64,000 bases of DNA from Aedoeadaptatus urinae (GTDB taxonomy: Bacteria > Bacillota > Clostridia > Tissierellales > Peptoniphilaceae), in assembly GCF_900155585.1 (NCBI RefSeq), contig NZ_LT707418.1, positions 623,115 through 687,114 of the forward strand. The letters are read 5' to 3'. A program made the position numbers and the translations under genes. Positions 62,537 to 64,000 of the stretch are shown here, one piece after another. The notes under the pieces were generated by a model. That model had not been told where the DNA came from and searched no databases. It saw only the letters and a list, made by a program, of their open reading frames with translations. The first letter of the stretch is position 1; the number at the start of each line of letters is the position of its first letter.

Positions 62537-62858
62537 GCCGTTCACCTCGTCTCAGGCCACGCAGGTGATAGCTCGTGGTGTGTACCGCGCGGGAAAGATC
62601 CGCTCCCGTGAAGAAGCGCCGCCGAGAGGACAGGCGGGCCCGCTGCACCCGGCGCGCCAAATACATGGGCCGTGGGCGACGGGAAAGGGAGCGCAAAAAG
62701 ACACCGGCGGCTGCGGCCGCGGCCTTTTTTCCCAAAAGAGGCAGAACCAGCTCCGACTGCCGACGTTTAAATCGACGCACGGCATCTTCCGCTTCCCGGG
62801 ATTTTTTAAAGCCGCTCTTTGCTTCCAAGCGAAGACGTTCATTTACTTTTTCTCTCAT
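62526..62858 (-). CDS. Highly basic protein of unknown function upstream of the Crp/Fnr gene
   Basis: 110 residues, very rich in Arg. A weakly hydrophobic stretch (LVLPLLGKKAAAAAAGVFLRSL) sits in the middle of basic tails. It has a strong RBS (AGGAGGG) at proper distance from the ATG, and its end overlaps the start of the Crp/Fnr gene, which implies translational coupling. Another frame on the opposite strand is also open over this stretch, so composition alone cannot prove coding. No family recognised. Confidence 0.5.
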   Translation of the reverse strand: MREKVNERLRLEAKSGFKKSREAEDAVRRFKRRQSELVLPLLGKKAAAAAAGVFLRSLSRRPRPMYLARRVQRARLSSRRRFFTGADLSRAVHTTSYHLRGLRRGERRGR

Positions 62859-63061
62859 AAGGCCCTCCTGTTATTATTCTTACTATAAAAATAACCGATA
62901 ACGTTACATCTTAAACCGAAAACCGAAAATTGAGGCGTAATTTGCTTAATTTTAGCTACGCCTTTCGGACTTTTCATATATATGGTATATTGTCTTTAGC
63001 AGAAAACGTTAACCAAGGCGTCGACGTTTTTCGCTGCGATTCTTTAAGAAAGGAAGAAATT

Positions 63062-63745
63062 ATGGATTGGAAGAAGCATCACAGGATTCTCATTATTACC
63101 GGCCACTTCGGCAGCGGTAAGACGGAAATGTCCATTAACTTGGGCCTTCAGCTTCGCGAGGAAGGCGAAGAGGTGACCATTGTGGATTTAGATATTATTA
63201 ATACCTATTTCCGCATCAGAGACAAGGACGATCTCATGAATGAAAAGGGGATCCGCACCCTCTCCACCGGTGTCAAGGCTCGTGCCGTGGATATTCCCGC
63301 GCTGGATCCGGCGATCGACGCAGCCCTTTTGTATTCGAAAGGACGGGTCATCGTCGACGTCGGCGGCAATCCCTCCGGTGCTCGCGCCCTCGCCCGCTAC
63401 CGCCCCACCCTGGAGGAAACGGGATACGAGCAGATCTTTGTCATCAACTCCAATCGTCCCGAAACAAAAACCCCTGAGCAGGTCATCAAATTTATGGAGG
63501 ACACTCAGGCTACCAGCGGAACGCAAATCACCGGCTTATTTAACACCGCCCACTTTTTAAAGGACACCACGGCAGACGATGTTGTGGGGGGCCTGAAATT
63601 GGCTGAAGCGGTGAGCGATCAAACGGGCTTGCCTCTGTTGGGCACGGCATGTAAGCGGGACTTGGTCGACGAGGTCAAGGCGCGCACAAACGATCTGTAT
63701 ATTCTTCCCATCGATCTGTATTTCAGAGATCAATGGATGCTATAA
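63062..63745 (+). CDS. P-loop ATPase ahead of a ferredoxin oxidoreductase operon
   Basis: 227 residues. Deviant P-loop TGHFGSGKTEMSINLG (14-22 region), VTIVDLDIINTYFRIRD as switch I/Walker A' part, and VIVDVGGNPSGARALARY as the Walker B with Asp. It belongs to the SIMIBI (MinD/ParA/CobB-like) nucleotide-binding proteins. It lies 12 bases before a 2x[4Fe-4S] subunit gene, so a role in assembling or maturing the 2-oxoacid oxidoreductase is plausible. The start at 63062 follows AAAGGAAG; the longer upstream frame has no RBS. Confidence 0.8.
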   Translation: MDWKKHHRILIITGHFGSGKTEMSINLGLQLREEGEEVTIVDLDIINTYFRIRDKDDLMNEKGIRTLSTGVKARAVDIPALDPAIDAALLYSKGRVIVDVGGNPSGARALARYRPTLEETGYEQIFVINSNRPETKTPEQVIKFMEDTQATSGTQITGLFNTAHFLKDTTADDVVGGLKLAEAVSDQTGLPLLGTACKRDLVDEVKARTNDLYILPIDLYFRDQWML

Positions 63746-63757
63746 GGAGGAAAACCA

Positions 63758-63979
63758 ATGGCAAAAGGAAAAGTCACTTTCGATCAAGAGTACTGCAAGG
63801 GTTGCGCCCTTTGCGTCTCTGTCTGTCCCAAGGACGTGTTGGCTTTAAAAACCGACGAATTAAACCCTAAGGGCTACAGACCTGCCTACGCAAAAAATCC
63901 GGATGACTGCATCGCATGTGCATCGTGCGCCATCATCTGCCCCGACTCTGTCATCAGCGTCTACCGCATCGAAGAGTGA
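63758..63979 (+). CDS. 2-oxoacid:ferredoxin oxidoreductase, ferredoxin-type (delta) subunit
   Basis: 73 residues. Two [4Fe-4S] motifs: CKGCALCVSVCP (Cys13/16/19/23) and CIACASCAIICP. A short loop ALKTDELNPKGYRPAY between them is typical of KorD/VorD (2-oxoglutarate or branched-chain 2-oxoacid) delta subunits rather than free ferredoxin. The catalytic subunits should follow beyond the window. RBS AAGGAGG. Confidence 0.9.
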   Translation: MAKGKVTFDQEYCKGCALCVSVCPKDVLALKTDELNPKGYRPAYAKNPDDCIACASCAIICPDSVISVYRIEE

Positions 63980-63991
63980 AAGGAGTCTCAC

Positions 63992-64000
63992 ATGTCTGAA
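63992..64000 (+). CDS. Start of the next gene, cut by the window edge
   Basis: AAAGGAG followed by ATG TCT GAA. From the context this should be the alpha subunit of the 2-oxoacid:ferredoxin oxidoreductase, but only three codons are visible. Confidence 0.6.

Noticed and set aside
62575-62901. Plus-strand basic ORF of 108 codons opposite the Arg-rich ORF
   Set aside because: It has no RBS and lies antisense to a frame with a strong RBS that couples to the Crp/Fnr gene.

Overview
The window looks like part of the chromosome of a Gram-positive anaerobe (Bacillota, Clostridia/Tissierellia-like; I do not assert a genus). The grounds are the ctsR-mcsA-mcsB-clpC-radA operon, many Cys-anchored lipoproteins, lysine-type secretion and cell-wall genes (SecG, MurA, Ddl, a MurF relative), hybrid-cluster protein, a K+-type membrane pyrophosphatase, and a 2-oxoacid:ferredoxin oxidoreductase operon starting at the right edge. 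Coding DNA is fairly GC-rich; 20.0-22.1 kb is clearly AT-rich, and 52-58.5 kb is somewhat lower in GC than its surroundings. I see no rRNA, tRNA, tmRNA or CRISPR array.

Layout. 0-2 kb: redox genes (partial flavoprotein, PPOX-fold protein, HxlR regulator, Cys-type glutathione peroxidase). 2-5.7 kb: cbpA-clpB under two CtsR boxes. 6-10.5 kb: a four-gene membrane/lipoprotein operon (SBP-VWA lipoprotein, XpaC-like, anchored binding protein, TelA-like). 10.6-17.4 kb: FMN reductase, smpB, rnr, ddl, a membrane-anchored MurF-like ligase and a hydrolase. 17.5-20 kb: GntR/FCD regulator, a GNAT fused to a degenerate racemase-like domain, and DHFR. 20-22.1 kb: an AT-rich accessory island with small ORFs, membrane proteins, a truncated ISL3 transposase, a probable IS605-type remnant and a poly-G promoter. 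22.1-23.5 kb: two rhodanese lipoproteins. 23.6-29.8 kb: the CtsR/ClpC/RadA stress operon. 29.9-36.9 kb: stalk-domain protein, hppA-secG, a gamma-glutamyltransferase, and a duplicated small-membrane-protein/PLD locus. 37-42.2 kb: an Opp/Dpp transporter. 42.3-50.3 kb: murA and a complete lower-glycolysis operon (gap-pgk-tpi-gpmI-eno-sixA-gloA). 50.4-52 kb: a guanylate kinase-like protein and a DMT transporter. 52.1-58.5 kb: an amino-acid (probably sulfur amino-acid) uptake and catabolism operon. 58.6-64 kb: stalk protein with a poly-G promoter, panD, hcp with a Crp/Fnr regulator, and a P-loop ATPase ahead of a ferredoxin-type subunit.

The regulatory logic is unusually readable. CtsR boxes control both clpC and cbpA-clpB. 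A perfect Crp/Fnr-type palindrome sits at -41.5 of the hcp promoter, next to the Crp/Fnr gene. Two minus-strand promoters carry 10-11 nt poly-G tracts directly against the -10 box, as in phase-variable promoters. The most unusual proteins are an ABC ATPase fused to a PatB/MalY-type aminotransferase fold that has lost its PLP lysine and aspartate (54939-56831), the SBP-VWA/XpaC/SBP/TelA operon (5997-10470), and the GNAT-pseudo-racemase fusion (18304-19515).
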